This document shows positions 1-10,057 of a stretch of DNA of 64,000 nucleotides, in pieces. A model generated the notes under the pieces. The model worked only from the letters and a program-made list of their open reading frames with translations. It did no database searches and was not told the origin of the DNA. Each line of letters starts with the position of its first letter. Position 1 is the stretch's first letter. Location of the stretch: positions 248,001 to 312,000 of the forward strand of contig NZ_ACQA01000002.1 in assembly GCF_000182645.1 (NCBI RefSeq), written 5' to 3'. The stretch comes from Brucella intermedia LMG 3301 (GTDB lineage: Bacteria > Pseudomonadota > Alphaproteobacteria > Rhizobiales > Rhizobiaceae). A program made the position numbers and the translations under genes.

Positions 1-1
1 G

Positions 2-1447
2 GTGATGAAGCTTCTTGAAGATTCCTTTTCCTACGCCAACCAGCTTGGCGCACGGCAGGGCGCGGGCGCGGTTTATCTGCATGCGCATCACCCGGACATC
101 ATGCGGTTTCTCGATACGAAGCGCGAAAATGCCGACGAGAAAATCCGCATCAAAACACTGTCGCTCGGCGTCGTCATTCCGGACATCACCTTCGAACTGG
201 CGAAGAATAACGAGGATATGTACCTCTTCTCGCCCTATGATGTGGAGCGGGTTTACGGCATGCCGCTGACCGAGATTTCGGTCAGCGAAAAATACCGTGA
301 AATGGTCGATGATGCACGCATTGCCAAGAAGAAGATCAATGCCCGCGAGTTCTTTCAGGTGCTGGCGGAAATCCAGTTTGAATCCGGTTATCCCTATATC
401 ATGTTCGAGGACACGGTGAACCGCGCCAACCCGATCGACGGGCGCATCACCATGAGCAATCTATGCTCGGAAATCCTTCAGGTGAGCGAGGCGAGCGTTT
501 TCCGCGAAGACCTGTCCTATGATTATCTCGGCAAGGATATTTCGTGCAATCTCGGTTCGCTCAACATTGCAGCAGCAATGGACTCGTCCGATTTCGGCAA
601 GACCATCGAGACCTCCATCCGGTCCCTGACTGCCGTTTCCGATATGAGCCATATCGGCTCCGTGCCGTCGGTCGCCCGCGGCAATGATGAAAGCCATGCC
701 ATCGGCCTCGGTCAGATGAACCTGCACGGTTATCTCGCCCGCGAGCGGATTTACTATGGCTCGGAGGAGGGCGTCGATTTCACCAATATCTATTTCTATA
801 CCGTGACATATCACGCGATCCGCGCATCGAACCTGATTGCGGTTGAGGCGGGCAAGTCGTTCAAAGGGTTCGAGAAGTCCAAATATGCATCGGGCGAATA
901 TTTCGACAAATATACCGAGCAGCTTTGGGAACCGGCGACCGAAAGGGTGCGCGAAATCTTCGACAAGGCGGGCATTGCCATTCCTACACAGGATGACTGG
1001 CGTGACCTGAAGAAAGCGGTGATGGAGGGCGGACTTTATAACCAGAATCTTCAGGCCGTGCCGCCGACAGGCTCGATCTCCTATATCAACCATTCGACCT
1101 CATCGATCCATCCGATCGTGTCGAAGATTGAAATCCGAAAAGAAGGCAAGATCGGTCGCGTCTATTATCCGGCAGCCTTCATGACCAATGACAATCTCGA
1201 TTATTATCAGGATGCCTATGAGATCGGGCCGGAAAAGATCATCGATACCTATGCGGCGGCGACGCAGCACGTCGATCAGGGCCTGTCTTTGACATTGTTC
1301 TTCCGTGATACCGCAACCACCCGCGACATCAACCGTGCGCAGATCTACGCATGGAAGAAGGGCATCAAGACCATCTACTACATCCGCCTGCGCCAGATGG
1401 CGCTTTCCGGCACGGAAGTGCAGGGCTGTGTTTCCTGCGCCCTTTGA
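2..1447 (+). CDS. nrdE: Class Ib ribonucleoside-diphosphate reductase, alpha subunit (5' truncated)
   Basis: This is the large catalytic subunit that reduces ribonucleoside diphosphates to dNDPs in the cytoplasm, working with NrdF. The window edge removes the start; 481 residues are visible of a family usually near 700, so about 230 N-terminal residues lie outside. The frame is already open at base 2, and the GTG there is an internal valine. Visible marks are SNLCSEI (the thiyl-radical cysteine region, about residue 157), the loop [17 protein letters not shown] (about 360) and the C-terminal redox pair in GCVSCAL. The nrdF gene follows after 15 bp, so the two are co-transcribed; nrdH and nrdI would be expected upstream. 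Similarity to NrdE rather than NrdA is inferred from the short C-terminus and the nrdF partner. Confidence 0.95.
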   Translation: MMKLLEDSFSYANQLGARQGAGAVYLHAHHPDIMRFLDTKRENADEKIRIKTLSLGVVIPDITFELAKNNEDMYLFSPYDVERVYGMPLTEISVSEKYREMVDDARIAKKKINAREFFQVLAEIQFESGYPYIMFEDTVNRANPIDGRITMSNLCSEILQVSEASVFREDLSYDYLGKDISCNLGSLNIAAAMDSSDFGKTIETSIRSLTAVSDMSHIGSVPSVARGNDESHAIGLGQMNLHGYLARERIYYGSEEGVDFTNIYFYTVTYHAIRASNLIAVEAGKSFKGFEKSKYASGEYFDKYTEQLWEPATERVREIFDKAGIAIPTQDDWRDLKKAVMEGGLYNQNLQAVPPTGSISYINHSTSSIHPIVSKIEIRKEGKIGRVYYPAAFMTNDNLDYYQDAYEIGPEKIIDTYAAATQHVDQGLSLTLFFRDTATTRDINRAQIYAWKKGIKTIYYIRLRQMALSGTEVQGCVSCAL

Positions 1448-1456
1448 CCCTGGTGA

Positions 1457-2449
<993 letters not shown>

Positions 2450-2475
2450 CGAGGCCTTGGGCGAGTTTTGCAGCG

Positions 2476-2511
2476 GGAGCGCGGTGCGCCCTTGCGGGTG
2501 CGCGGCGCTCC
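2476..2511 (+). terminator. Long GC-rich hairpin after nrdF
   Basis: GGAGCGCGGTGCGCCC pairs with GGGTGCGCGGCGCTCC around a TTGC loop (one mismatch, two wobble pairs). It sits 27 bp after the nrdF stop and 110 bp before the next gene. There is no T-tract, so it may be a transcript-end stabiliser or a factor-dependent terminator rather than a classical intrinsic one. Confidence 0.4.
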
Positions 2512-2619
2512 ACGCTCAAAAGGCGAGTTTAGCGCAATCTACATCGAAAAAGTTCATTTTTTATTTGGCTTCTGTCGCGGTCCCGTTACAAGAGAGGCTC
2601 GGGCGGTAAAGGGCTAAAA

Positions 2620-4059
2620 ATGGACACGCGGGGGCAGAACAACAAGGATGTGCCGCTTGCAGTCGATCTGGACGGAACTCTGGTTTCGACCGATCTGCTG
2701 TGGGAGGGGATTTTTCTTCTTCTGAAGAAGAACATTCTGTTCGTCTTCATGTTGCCGGTCTGGCTGTTCTCGGGAAAGGCATATCTCAAGCAACAGGTGG
2801 CGGACCGCGTAGCCCTCGATGTCTCGCGGCTTCCTTATCGAACCGAATTTCTGGATTTTCTGCGTCGAGAACATGCATCGGGCCGAATATTGGTCCTGAT
2901 CACCACAGCCATTGAACCGATAGCCCGGGCTGTGGCGACGGAGCTGGGTATTTTCAGCGCTGTCTATTCGACAACTGCAGCGAAGAATCTCTCAGCAGCA
3001 AGCAAGGCCGATCTGCTGGTGGAGCGCTATGGGCGACACAGGTTCGATTATGCCGGAAGTGATCGCGACGATCTACCGGTTTTCGATGCGGCCCGACAGG
3101 TGATCCTGGTCGCGCCTGATCGTGCGGCGGCGCAGTTCCAGAAACGAACGGACTGCCAGGTTTTCCTTGCTGAAAAGCCGACCATCCGAACCTACGCCCG
3201 GATGCTGCGTGTCCATCAATGGCTGAAGAACCTGCTGGTCTTTGTTCCTGCTGCTCTGGCTCATGATATAGTGAAGCCCGACGTGTTCATTGCGGTTTGT
3301 CTGGCATTCGTCGCTTTCTCTGCGACGGCGTCTGCAATCTATATCGTCAACGATATTATCGACCTTCCGGTCGACCGGAGACACGTGCGAAAAAATCAGC
3401 GGCCCTTCGCGAGCGGCCAGATATCCATTCCTTTCGGCCTCGGTGTCGCGGCTCTGCTGCTGCTGTTGACGGCCGCCGTCTGTTTCTTCCTGCCGCCCGC
3501 TTTCACACTTGCGATCGTCACTTATCTGGTTTTCACTACCGCCTATACATTTGCCCTGAAGCGCATGTTGCTGGGCGACGTGATTTGTCTCGCGGGGCTT
3601 TACAGCTTGCGTCTTTTGGGTGGGTCGGCTGCCTCCCAAGTTCCGCCGTCTTTTTGGCTGATGGCCTTTGCCATGTTTTTCTTCCTTTCGCTGGCATTGG
3701 CGAAGCGCTATGTGGAATTGCAAGGCGCGATGGCGACGGAAAAGGACAAGATTGCCGGGCGAGGCTACCGCCCTGAAGACCGCGATATCGTCGGTCAGTG
3801 CGGGGTTGCCGCCGCATTTACCGCGGCACTGGTTCTGGCCCTTTATATCAACAGCGATGCGGTCAAGACCCTCTACACCTATCCCTGGCTGATATGGCCG
3901 CTCGGCCCGATGGTCCTCTACATGAACGTCCGCATATGGATATTGGCGCACCGGGGGGACATGGATGACGATCCGGTTCTCTTCATGGCCAAGGACTGGC
4001 GCAGTCAGGTCGTGATCGCGTTTGGCGCTGCACTGCTACTTGTGGCTGGACTGCGCTGA
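2620..4059 (+). CDS. HAD hydrolase-UbiA prenyltransferase fusion (decaprenyl-phosphate phosphoribosyltransferase-like)
   Basis: This is a two-domain membrane protein of 479 residues. The N-terminal ~190 residues are HAD-like, with DLDGTL near residue 15 (nucleophile Asp). The rest is a UbiA-type polytopic prenyltransferase with the Asp-rich motif NDIIDLPVDRRHVRKNQRP near residues 243-262. In the mycobacterial relative Rv3806c, UbiA transfers 5-phosphoribose from PRPP to decaprenyl phosphate, and a separate phosphatase then removes the phosphate. A HAD-UbiA fusion could do both steps. The next gene, DprE1-like, overlaps by one base, which supports this pathway. Function is inferred from domains and neighbours; the lipid and sugar substrates are not proven. 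Confidence 0.8.
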   Translation: MDTRGQNNKDVPLAVDLDGTLVSTDLLWEGIFLLLKKNILFVFMLPVWLFSGKAYLKQQVADRVALDVSRLPYRTEFLDFLRREHASGRILVLITTAIEPIARAVATELGIFSAVYSTTAAKNLSAASKADLLVERYGRHRFDYAGSDRDDLPVFDAARQVILVAPDRAAAQFQKRTDCQVFLAEKPTIRTYARMLRVHQWLKNLLVFVPAALAHDIVKPDVFIAVCLAFVAFSATASAIYIVNDIIDLPVDRRHVRKNQRPFASGQISIPFGLGVAALLLLLTAAVCFFLPPAFTLAIVTYLVFTTAYTFALKRMLLGDVICLAGLYSLRLLGGSAASQVPPSFWLMAFAMFFFLSLALAKRYVELQGAMATEKDKIAGRGYRPEDRDIVGQCGVAAAFTAALVLALYINSDAVKTLYTYPWLIWPLGPMVLYMNVRIWILAHRGDMDDDPVLFMAKDWRSQVVIAFGAALLLVAGLR

Positions 4060-5375
4060 TGGAACAGTCTTTCGACAGTTTCGGGCGTGTTGACCGGCGG
4101 CAGCGGCGCTTTCTACCGCTGGATCTGCTGGAGGCCGATTTCGCCGGTGCCTTGCACGAAGGTGCGAGCCTGCTGCCGTTTGGAAATGGTCGTTCCTATG
4201 GTGACAGCTGTCACAACGATGCAGGCTTCCTCGCGCCCATGCAGGCCCGAAGGAGGATACTCCAATTCGATCCCGATACGGGATTGCTGTCGGCTGAAAG
4301 CGGTACGCTTCTGAGCGATATCATCGCGCATGTCGCGCCGCATGGTTATTTCCTGCCCGTCACGCCCGGCACCCAGTTCGTCACATTGGGCGGGGCCATC
4401 GCCAATGACGTGCATGGCAAGAACCACCATCTGCGGGGAACGTTCGGGTGTCACGTCGACGGGCTGGATCTGCTTCGCTCGGACGGTGTTCGTTACAAAT
4501 GTTCCGACGCCGAAAACATCGACCTGTTCCGGGCCACGATCGGTGGAATGGGGCTGACCGGATTGATTCTGCGTGCAACGATCCGGCTCATGCGGGTGGG
4601 CGGCCTCGATATTGAGGAAAAGATCCTGCCATTCGGTAGCCTCGATGCATATTTCGATATGGCAGAGGTTGCGGACCGGGAGAATGAATATGCCGTTGCC
4701 TGGGTCGATCAGCTTTCCGATGGGCGGGGCCTGCTGATGGTCGGCAATCCTGTGAGGAAGGCCAGCGGCCCGCAGCCATCGAGAATGGGGCGGTTTGGCG
4801 TGCCTTTTGAACTGCCGTTCTCCGTACTGAACAGGACAAGCCTGTCATTGTTCAACGCGGCCTATTTTCGGCGCAAGGGACGGCTCAGAACGGCACACAG
4901 GGTGCCATATCGAAATTTTTTCTATCCGCTCGACAGCATCAGAAACTGGAACCGGCTTTATGGCCCAAGGGGGCTTTATCAGCATCAAAGCGTCGTTCCG
5001 TTCGATGCGGCGCGAAAGGTCATTCCCGCAATGCTGGAAGCAAGCCGCGCGGCCGGGCAGGTCTCGTTCCTGACGGTACTCAAGCGTTTCGGGTCGGTGA
5101 AGTCTCCCGGTCTCATGTCCTTTCCGATGCCTGGATATACGCTGACAATGGATTTTCCCAATCGGGGCGGCAAGACGCTGGAATTGTTGGATAGTCTGGA
5201 CCAGATGGTCGTGGGCGTCGGGGGCCGGGTCAATCCGTACAAGGACCAGCGGATGAGCGCGGAGGTTTTCGCTGCAAGCTTTCCAGGCTGGCGCGACTTC
5301 GAGGTTTTTCGCGACAAGGCATTCAATTCCAATTTCTGGCGCCGCACGGCATTGACGTCCGGTGCGGCAGTTTAG
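4059..5375 (+). CDS. FAD-dependent oxidoreductase, DprE1-like (decaprenylphosphoryl-ribose 2'-oxidase family)
   Basis: The 438-residue protein has an N-terminal FAD-binding PCMH domain with LLPFGNGRSYGDS near residue 40 and PGTQFVTLGGAIANDVHGKN near 105-125, which closely resembles DprE1. In mycobacteria DprE1 oxidises the 2'-hydroxyl of polyprenyl-phosphoryl ribose, the first half of epimerisation to arabinose. The DprE1 segment that carries the benzothiazinone-target cysteine (GWNICVDFP in M. tuberculosis) appears here as GYTLTMDFP near residue 358, with threonine in place of cysteine; the downstream catalytic lysine segment is kept as YKDQR. The start ATG overlaps the stop of the UbiA gene (TGATG), so translation is coupled. 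The family call is firm; the exact substrate is inferred from context. Confidence 0.82.
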   Translation: MEQSFDSFGRVDRRQRRFLPLDLLEADFAGALHEGASLLPFGNGRSYGDSCHNDAGFLAPMQARRRILQFDPDTGLLSAESGTLLSDIIAHVAPHGYFLPVTPGTQFVTLGGAIANDVHGKNHHLRGTFGCHVDGLDLLRSDGVRYKCSDAENIDLFRATIGGMGLTGLILRATIRLMRVGGLDIEEKILPFGSLDAYFDMAEVADRENEYAVAWVDQLSDGRGLLMVGNPVRKASGPQPSRMGRFGVPFELPFSVLNRTSLSLFNAAYFRRKGRLRTAHRVPYRNFFYPLDSIRNWNRLYGPRGLYQHQSVVPFDAARKVIPAMLEASRAAGQVSFLTVLKRFGSVKSPGLMSFPMPGYTLTMDFPNRGGKTLELLDSLDQMVVGVGGRVNPYKDQRMSAEVFAASFPGWRDFEVFRDKAFNSNFWRRTALTSGAAV

Positions 5376-5383
5376 GAAACGTG

Positions 5384-5803
5384 ATGAAATATATTCCCTT
5401 CATCCTGTTCACAGTCATGACCAACGCTGCCGCGCAGTTGATGCTGAAATATGGCATGCTGTCGCTCGGCCCGATCAGTTTTTCCGCTGAAACAATGATC
5501 CAACGCATATTCCAGATCGTGTTCAACCCCTGGGTTTTTGCGGGTCTGCTGACCTTTGTGATCTCGATGGCATCGCATCTTTACGTGCTGTCGAAGGTGG
5601 ACCTTTCCTTCGCCTATCCATTCCTCAGTCTTGCATATGTGGCGGTCGCGTTGTTCGCCTGGCTTTTGTTCAAGGAGGAACTGGGCGCATACAAGATCGC
5701 GGGCATTGCATTCATCTGCATCGGGACGGTGTTGATCGCGCAAAGCGGCAAATCGCCCGAACCGCAGGCGGATACGGGTGTGAGCCGGCAGACGCAAGGT
5801 TGA
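5384..5803 (+). CDS. Small multidrug resistance/EamA-like four-helix membrane protein, possible lipid-linked sugar flippase
   Basis: This 139-residue integral membrane protein has four hydrophobic segments and the SMR/ArnE-like layout (KYIPFILFTVMTNAAAQLMLKYG at the N-terminus contains the first helix). ArnE/ArnF proteins translocate undecaprenyl-phosphate amino-arabinose; Rv3789 plays a proposed similar role in mycobacteria but belongs to another family (GtrA). Lying between a DprE1-like gene and an epimerase, it is best read as the flippase for the lipid-linked sugar, although a plain small-molecule exporter cannot be excluded. GGAAAC precedes the ATG; an in-frame GTG lies three bases upstream. 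Confidence 0.7.
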   Translation: MKYIPFILFTVMTNAAAQLMLKYGMLSLGPISFSAETMIQRIFQIVFNPWVFAGLLTFVISMASHLYVLSKVDLSFAYPFLSLAYVAVALFAWLLFKEELGAYKIAGIAFICIGTVLIAQSGKSPEPQADTGVSRQTQG

Positions 5804-5813
5804 ACGGGGCGGT

Positions 5814-6824
5814 ATGATGAGACACGTAATTTTCGGTGGAGATGGATTTGTCGGTCGGTATCTCGCGCCCAAACTGCTCGCCGACGGTCAAGAGGTCATT
5901 GTCGCAGATATCGTGAAAAGCGATCTGCCGCATTATGCTGACGCCGTTTTTTTCGCGACCGATGTAACCGACCCGGCAGCAATCCGCAGACTGGGTATCC
6001 GCGCTGACGACGTGGTCTACAATCTCTCTGCCAAGATGCTCTCGCCGATACAGGTCCGCGCGAAGCGGCATGATTTCTTCTTTCCCGTCAATTATTACGG
6101 GACGGAGAACATCATCAAGGCAATGGATGTTGCCGGTGCGAGCAAGCTGATCCACTTCACCACCGACATGGTGTATGGCCACACTTATGTCTGGCCGCAG
6201 AAGGAAGACCATCCATGCAAGCCGCTCGGCGAGTATGGGCTTTCCAAGTTGAGAACCGAAGAACTCGCCGCTGAATGGCGCGAACGTGGAATGCATATAT
6301 CCCTGTTCCGTCCTCGCCTTATCATCGGTCCCGGCCGTCTCGGCATTCTGGAAAAGCTGTTCAAGCTGATAGATAAAAATCTGCCGGTGCCGATGATCGG
6401 CTCGGGCAGAAACCCGTACCAGTTCGTTTCGGTGTTCGATTGTGCGGAGGCGGCACGCGCCGCTTTCAAAGCGGGTATCCCCAACGAGGCCTACAATCTC
6501 GGATCACTCAACCCGCCTCCCGTCCGCAAACTACTCGGTGATCTCATCCGTCATGCAGGATCGAAATCCATTCTGTTGCCGACGCCCGCCTGGGCAGTAA
6601 AGCGGACACTGGATCTGCTCGACTGGATGAACATGCCGATCATGGACCCGGAGCAATATCTCATCGCCGATGAAATGTGTGTTCTGGATGTTTCAAAGGG
6701 CGAGCGCGAGCTTGGCTGGGTGCCGCAATATCGGGACGAGGACATGTTGATCGCAGCCTATAGCGAATATCGCAGGAAAATCGGCGCGGCATCCTCGGGT
6801 GTACAGGCTTCTGAAACGGCATAG
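5814..6824 (+). CDS. NAD-dependent epimerase/dehydratase (extended SDR)
   Basis: The 336-residue protein has a Rossmann nucleotide-binding motif at the very N-terminus (FGGDGFVGRYL, the GxxGxxG type), a TTDMVYG segment near residue 123 with threonine in the usual serine position, and the catalytic YGLSK (Tyr-x3-Lys) near residue 142. Extended SDRs of this type epimerise, reduce or dehydrate nucleotide- or lipid-linked sugars. In this operon it could supply the reductase half-reaction that partners the DprE1-like oxidase (the job of DprE2 in mycobacteria), or act on a nucleotide sugar that feeds the aminotransferase. The gene begins 10 bp after the SMR gene and ends 9 bp before the aminotransferase. 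Confidence 0.78.
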   Translation: MMRHVIFGGDGFVGRYLAPKLLADGQEVIVADIVKSDLPHYADAVFFATDVTDPAAIRRLGIRADDVVYNLSAKMLSPIQVRAKRHDFFFPVNYYGTENIIKAMDVAGASKLIHFTTDMVYGHTYVWPQKEDHPCKPLGEYGLSKLRTEELAAEWRERGMHISLFRPRLIIGPGRLGILEKLFKLIDKNLPVPMIGSGRNPYQFVSVFDCAEAARAAFKAGIPNEAYNLGSLNPPPVRKLLGDLIRHAGSKSILLPTPAWAVKRTLDLLDWMNMPIMDPEQYLIADEMCVLDVSKGERELGWVPQYRDEDMLIAAYSEYRRKIGAASSGVQASETA

Positions 6825-6833
6825 GGGCAAAAA

Positions 6834-8249
6834 ATGACCAGGACCAACGCAACGCCAAAGCCGAATCTGCTGACCGTAAGCGAGGCGAAAGCGCTCGATC
6901 TGCCACGCATGACCGAGCTGTTCACGACCCACCTTAATCCGGGCCAGCTTCATTTCATGAAGCTGCTCGGCTTTCACAAGGTGAAGATCGAACGAGCAGA
7001 AGGCATGTATTATTACGATCAGGACGGGCGCCCGATTCTCGATTTCTTCGGCGGCTTCGGGTCGCTTGCTTTTGGTCACAACCATCCGCGTATTCTCGAA
7101 GCACGTCGCCAATTTGAGGAAGAGATGCGCCACGAGATCGCGATCGCCTTCATGTCGCAATATGCGACTGCTCTTGCTTATGACATTGCGGCCTGCTCGC
7201 CAGGCGATCTGGACATGGTGTTTCTGGGGTCCTCCGGTTCCGAGGCGATGGAAGCGGCGATCAAGGTTGCCGAGCGCGCCGCCGGTCCGGAAAAGCCGAA
7301 AATCGTCTATGCGGAAAACTCATTTCACGGGAAGACCAAGGGCGTTCTGTCCGTCACGGATGGCGGGCTTTATCGCGGCGAATTCAAGCTTGTCGACAAC
7401 ACTGTACGGGTTCCCTTCGGTGACATTGCTGCCGTTGAAAACGCGTTTCGTTCGGACCCGGAAATCGGGGTGATCGTGCTGGAGACGGTGCAGGGCGGCG
7501 GCGGTATCATTCAGGCGGACGCAGAGTTCTGGCAGAAGCTGCGTCGCCTTTGTGACCAGCATGGTGTGATCTGGGTTGCCGATGAAGTGCAGTGCGGATT
7601 GGGCAGGACCGGGAAATTCTATGCTTTCGAGCATTATGGCGTCATACCGGACGTCACTGCGCTGGCGAAATCGCTGGGCGGGGGAAAGACGGCTATGGCC
7701 GCGATGATCGCCCGCCGTGGCATCTATATGAAAGCCTATGGCACGCCGAAGACTGCGATGATCCATGCAATGGCGACCTTCGGCGGGATTGGCGAAGCCT
7801 GCATCACGTCAATCGAAGCCTTGAATGTTCTCTACGATGAACATCTGATCGATAACGCTGCCGATGTCGGGGATTATCTTCTGGAAAGGCTGCGTGAGTT
7901 GCAGAGCCGTTATCCAGCTCTTCTGAAAGATGTGCGCGGGCAGGGGATGATGGTGGGACTGGAGTTCCATGATTTTTCCCAGACCATGCCGGCTGTGTTG
8001 CGGCCGGTTCTGGGGATGCTGGATGAGAAGCTCAAAGGCTCGCTCCCCGGCTTCATCGGCAGCCATCTGCTGCGCGATCATGGGGTTCTGGTTGCCTTTA
8101 CCGAATACAATCGAAATGTCATTCGTCTTGAGCCGCCACTGATTTGCGGGCGCGAGCATGTGGATGCGTTCATCCAGGCGCTGGATGAGGTGCTTTCACG
8201 CGGGATCATCCGGATTGTGCGGGATTTCATCAAGGCTCAGATCAAGTAA
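6834..8249 (+). CDS. Class III pyridoxal-phosphate aminotransferase
   Basis: The 471-residue protein is a fold-type I, class III (ornithine/GABA-type) aminotransferase. The cofactor-binding motifs are clear: GSSGSEAMEAAIK near residue 130, VWVADEVQCGLGRTG near 245-259, and the Schiff-base lysine in ALAKSLGGGK near 279. It is the last gene of a tight five-gene operon, which suggests that it aminates a keto-sugar or an attached small acid rather than serving arginine metabolism. Sugar aminotransferases are normally a different class (DegT/DnrJ), so the substrate is uncertain. RBS AGGGGC lies 7 bases before the ATG. It converges on the next gene with only 7 bp between stops. Confidence 0.8.
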   Translation: MTRTNATPKPNLLTVSEAKALDLPRMTELFTTHLNPGQLHFMKLLGFHKVKIERAEGMYYYDQDGRPILDFFGGFGSLAFGHNHPRILEARRQFEEEMRHEIAIAFMSQYATALAYDIAACSPGDLDMVFLGSSGSEAMEAAIKVAERAAGPEKPKIVYAENSFHGKTKGVLSVTDGGLYRGEFKLVDNTVRVPFGDIAAVENAFRSDPEIGVIVLETVQGGGGIIQADAEFWQKLRRLCDQHGVIWVADEVQCGLGRTGKFYAFEHYGVIPDVTALAKSLGGGKTAMAAMIARRGIYMKAYGTPKTAMIHAMATFGGIGEACITSIEALNVLYDEHLIDNAADVGDYLLERLRELQSRYPALLKDVRGQGMMVGLEFHDFSQTMPAVLRPVLGMLDEKLKGSLPGFIGSHLLRDHGVLVAFTEYNRNVIRLEPPLICGREHVDAFIQALDEVLSRGIIRIVRDFIKAQIK

Positions 8250-8256
8250 GGGCCGA

Positions 8257-9948
8257 TTACGGAAGAAGACCGGGGCGAAGCAGCAAATCCCAACAGGGGT
8301 TCAAAGCGATAACTGTGCGATCCTGTAGCGCCTCGAGGTATATCTTCTGCAAGGCAAGGCGATTGGTCGTTGTCGGGCATTTCGGGCGCATTACGCCGTC
8401 CGTTGCTTCCACGGCGGCTTTCGTTTCTTCGGACAGAACCGGGACCGTGCGGAACGGATCGGCGCCGATCTGGATATGTCGCGTAGCATCACGGTCCAAA
8501 ATCCAGGCGAACGGGTTGACGAAATCAAGCGTCATGATGCTTTGCAGGCGAATGTTGGTGCGGGTTTCGAAGGATTTCAGGTCCGTCACCATCTGGTTTG
8601 CAGACAGGAGCCAGAAAACCTGGAAATCGATTTCCGAGTAAAGCTGCCAACTGGGTAGTTGTCCCTGTTTGGCCAGTGCTTCATACGCCGCGTTGTTCTG
8701 CGGATAATGGGATTGGAAAAGCTCTGCCCGCTGCAGGAAATCGGGCCGTGTCAGCACCTGACCCAGATTCTTCAACTCCGGCAAAGAGGGCTGGACATAA
8801 GTTGGCGCTACAGCGACGGCCCGCAAGGTCGTGTGCGCAACCTTGGCGAAAGTCGGAATGGAACAGAAAGCGGCCAGTGTCAGGAAAGCGATCTTGAAGT
8901 TCTGACTGCGAAGCTGCACTCGCCGAAAGATCATGATCAGAACAGGCCAAAGAAAAATAAACTCCTGGCTCCCGGTGTTCTGGGTTTCAAGGAAGACGCT
9001 GCCGATCAGCCCGACAGCGAGCCACACGGAGCTCCGGTCGAAGAAGTGGGGTTGTTCGCTGGAGGCCTGAGCACCGGACTGGCGCTGCTCGTTCCAGAAA
9101 AGCAACAGAACAAGGATTGAAGCTGGTAGAATGACGTCGAGCTTCAACGATATGACGGTCAGGAACCGCGGAAGCAGAGCCCCTTCATTCAGCGCCACCA
9201 ATGTAGCGATATCGCGAACATATGCGCCGATGATTCCGTTATGCAACTCAAGAACAGACAGCGCCGCAGAAGCAACGGCCGCTGCGAGAAGGACATGGCG
9301 AATCGAAATTCTGCCAGCCAGAAGTGCTGTGAGTCCGAACAGCCCGCCTGCTAGAAAACCGGTTATTTTCATCAGGAGCAGGGCGGACATCGTCGCTGCG
9401 CAAAAGAGCGCAAGCTTCGCACTATCCCGCATGAACATCAGCCCGCACATGAGCACGTAAAGCAGAAGCGACGTGTGGCGGTTATAAATACCGAAACCAT
9501 CCAGGCCGGGATATGGATAAAAGCTCTGTGTATTGGCGGGAAAGATGGCGAATACCAGAAATGGGACAAGGATAAGAAATCCGGTTGTTCGATTCCGAGG
9601 GTGAAGCTCAGCCAGCACTCCGAACATTAGCGGCGCTGCGACGATCAATATGGACCACTGAACGAGCAACAGCGGTTGCGCTTTCGGAAACAGGGATTGT
9701 CCCCATGCAAAAAGATAATAGCCAAGCGGTCCGACCGGTGTGGAGAAGTCCACATTGGGAACCTGGCCCGTCCTTATGCGCTGGGCCGCATCGAAATAGA
9801 TGTAGCTGTCCCAGTACATCGGGCCGATAGGGACATTGAGCCGGAATGACAAGAGAACGACCAGCAGTATGAGCGTGAAAGCCAGCCAGAACATCGGCGC
9901 GCTCAGCAATGGCGCTCGTGCAATTTTGAAGCTCTTGCCGAAGAACAT
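8257..9948 (-). CDS. Polytopic membrane protein, likely GT-C glycosyltransferase
   Basis: This protein of 563 residues has about ten hydrophobic segments in its first 370 residues and a soluble C-terminal part. The first periplasmic loop reads YWDSYIYFDAAQRI followed by GQVPNVDFSTPVGP, the acidic loop-1 pattern typical of GT-C enzymes, which use polyprenyl-phosphate sugars as donors. That fits the neighbouring lipid-linked sugar operon, toward which it is convergent. The ATG at 9948 is chosen because GGGGTGGGG precedes it; a longer frame to 10077 would run back through the terminator hairpin of the minus-strand sRNA. The call rests on topology and loop pattern only. Confidence 0.6.
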   Translation of the reverse strand: MFFGKSFKIARAPLLSAPMFWLAFTLILLVVLLSFRLNVPIGPMYWDSYIYFDAAQRIRTGQVPNVDFSTPVGPLGYYLFAWGQSLFPKAQPLLLVQWSILIVAAPLMFGVLAELHPRNRTTGFLILVPFLVFAIFPANTQSFYPYPGLDGFGIYNRHTSLLLYVLMCGLMFMRDSAKLALFCAATMSALLLMKITGFLAGGLFGLTALLAGRISIRHVLLAAAVASAALSVLELHNGIIGAYVRDIATLVALNEGALLPRFLTVISLKLDVILPASILVLLLFWNEQRQSGAQASSEQPHFFDRSSVWLAVGLIGSVFLETQNTGSQEFIFLWPVLIMIFRRVQLRSQNFKIAFLTLAAFCSIPTFAKVAHTTLRAVAVAPTYVQPSLPELKNLGQVLTRPDFLQRAELFQSHYPQNNAAYEALAKQGQLPSWQLYSEIDFQVFWLLSANQMVTDLKSFETRTNIRLQSIMTLDFVNPFAWILDRDATRHIQIGADPFRTVPVLSEETKAAVEATDGVMRPKCPTTTNRLALQKIYLEALQDRTVIALNPCWDLLLRPGLLP

Positions 9949-10057
9949 GAAACCCCACCCCCATGCGTCATGCGCAAAAACTAGCCGCAAACCCTTAAAA
10001 CTACAGAAACAGCCGGAGGCCGTTGGATTCAACTCGATTTCAAAAGGGAGAAGACTT

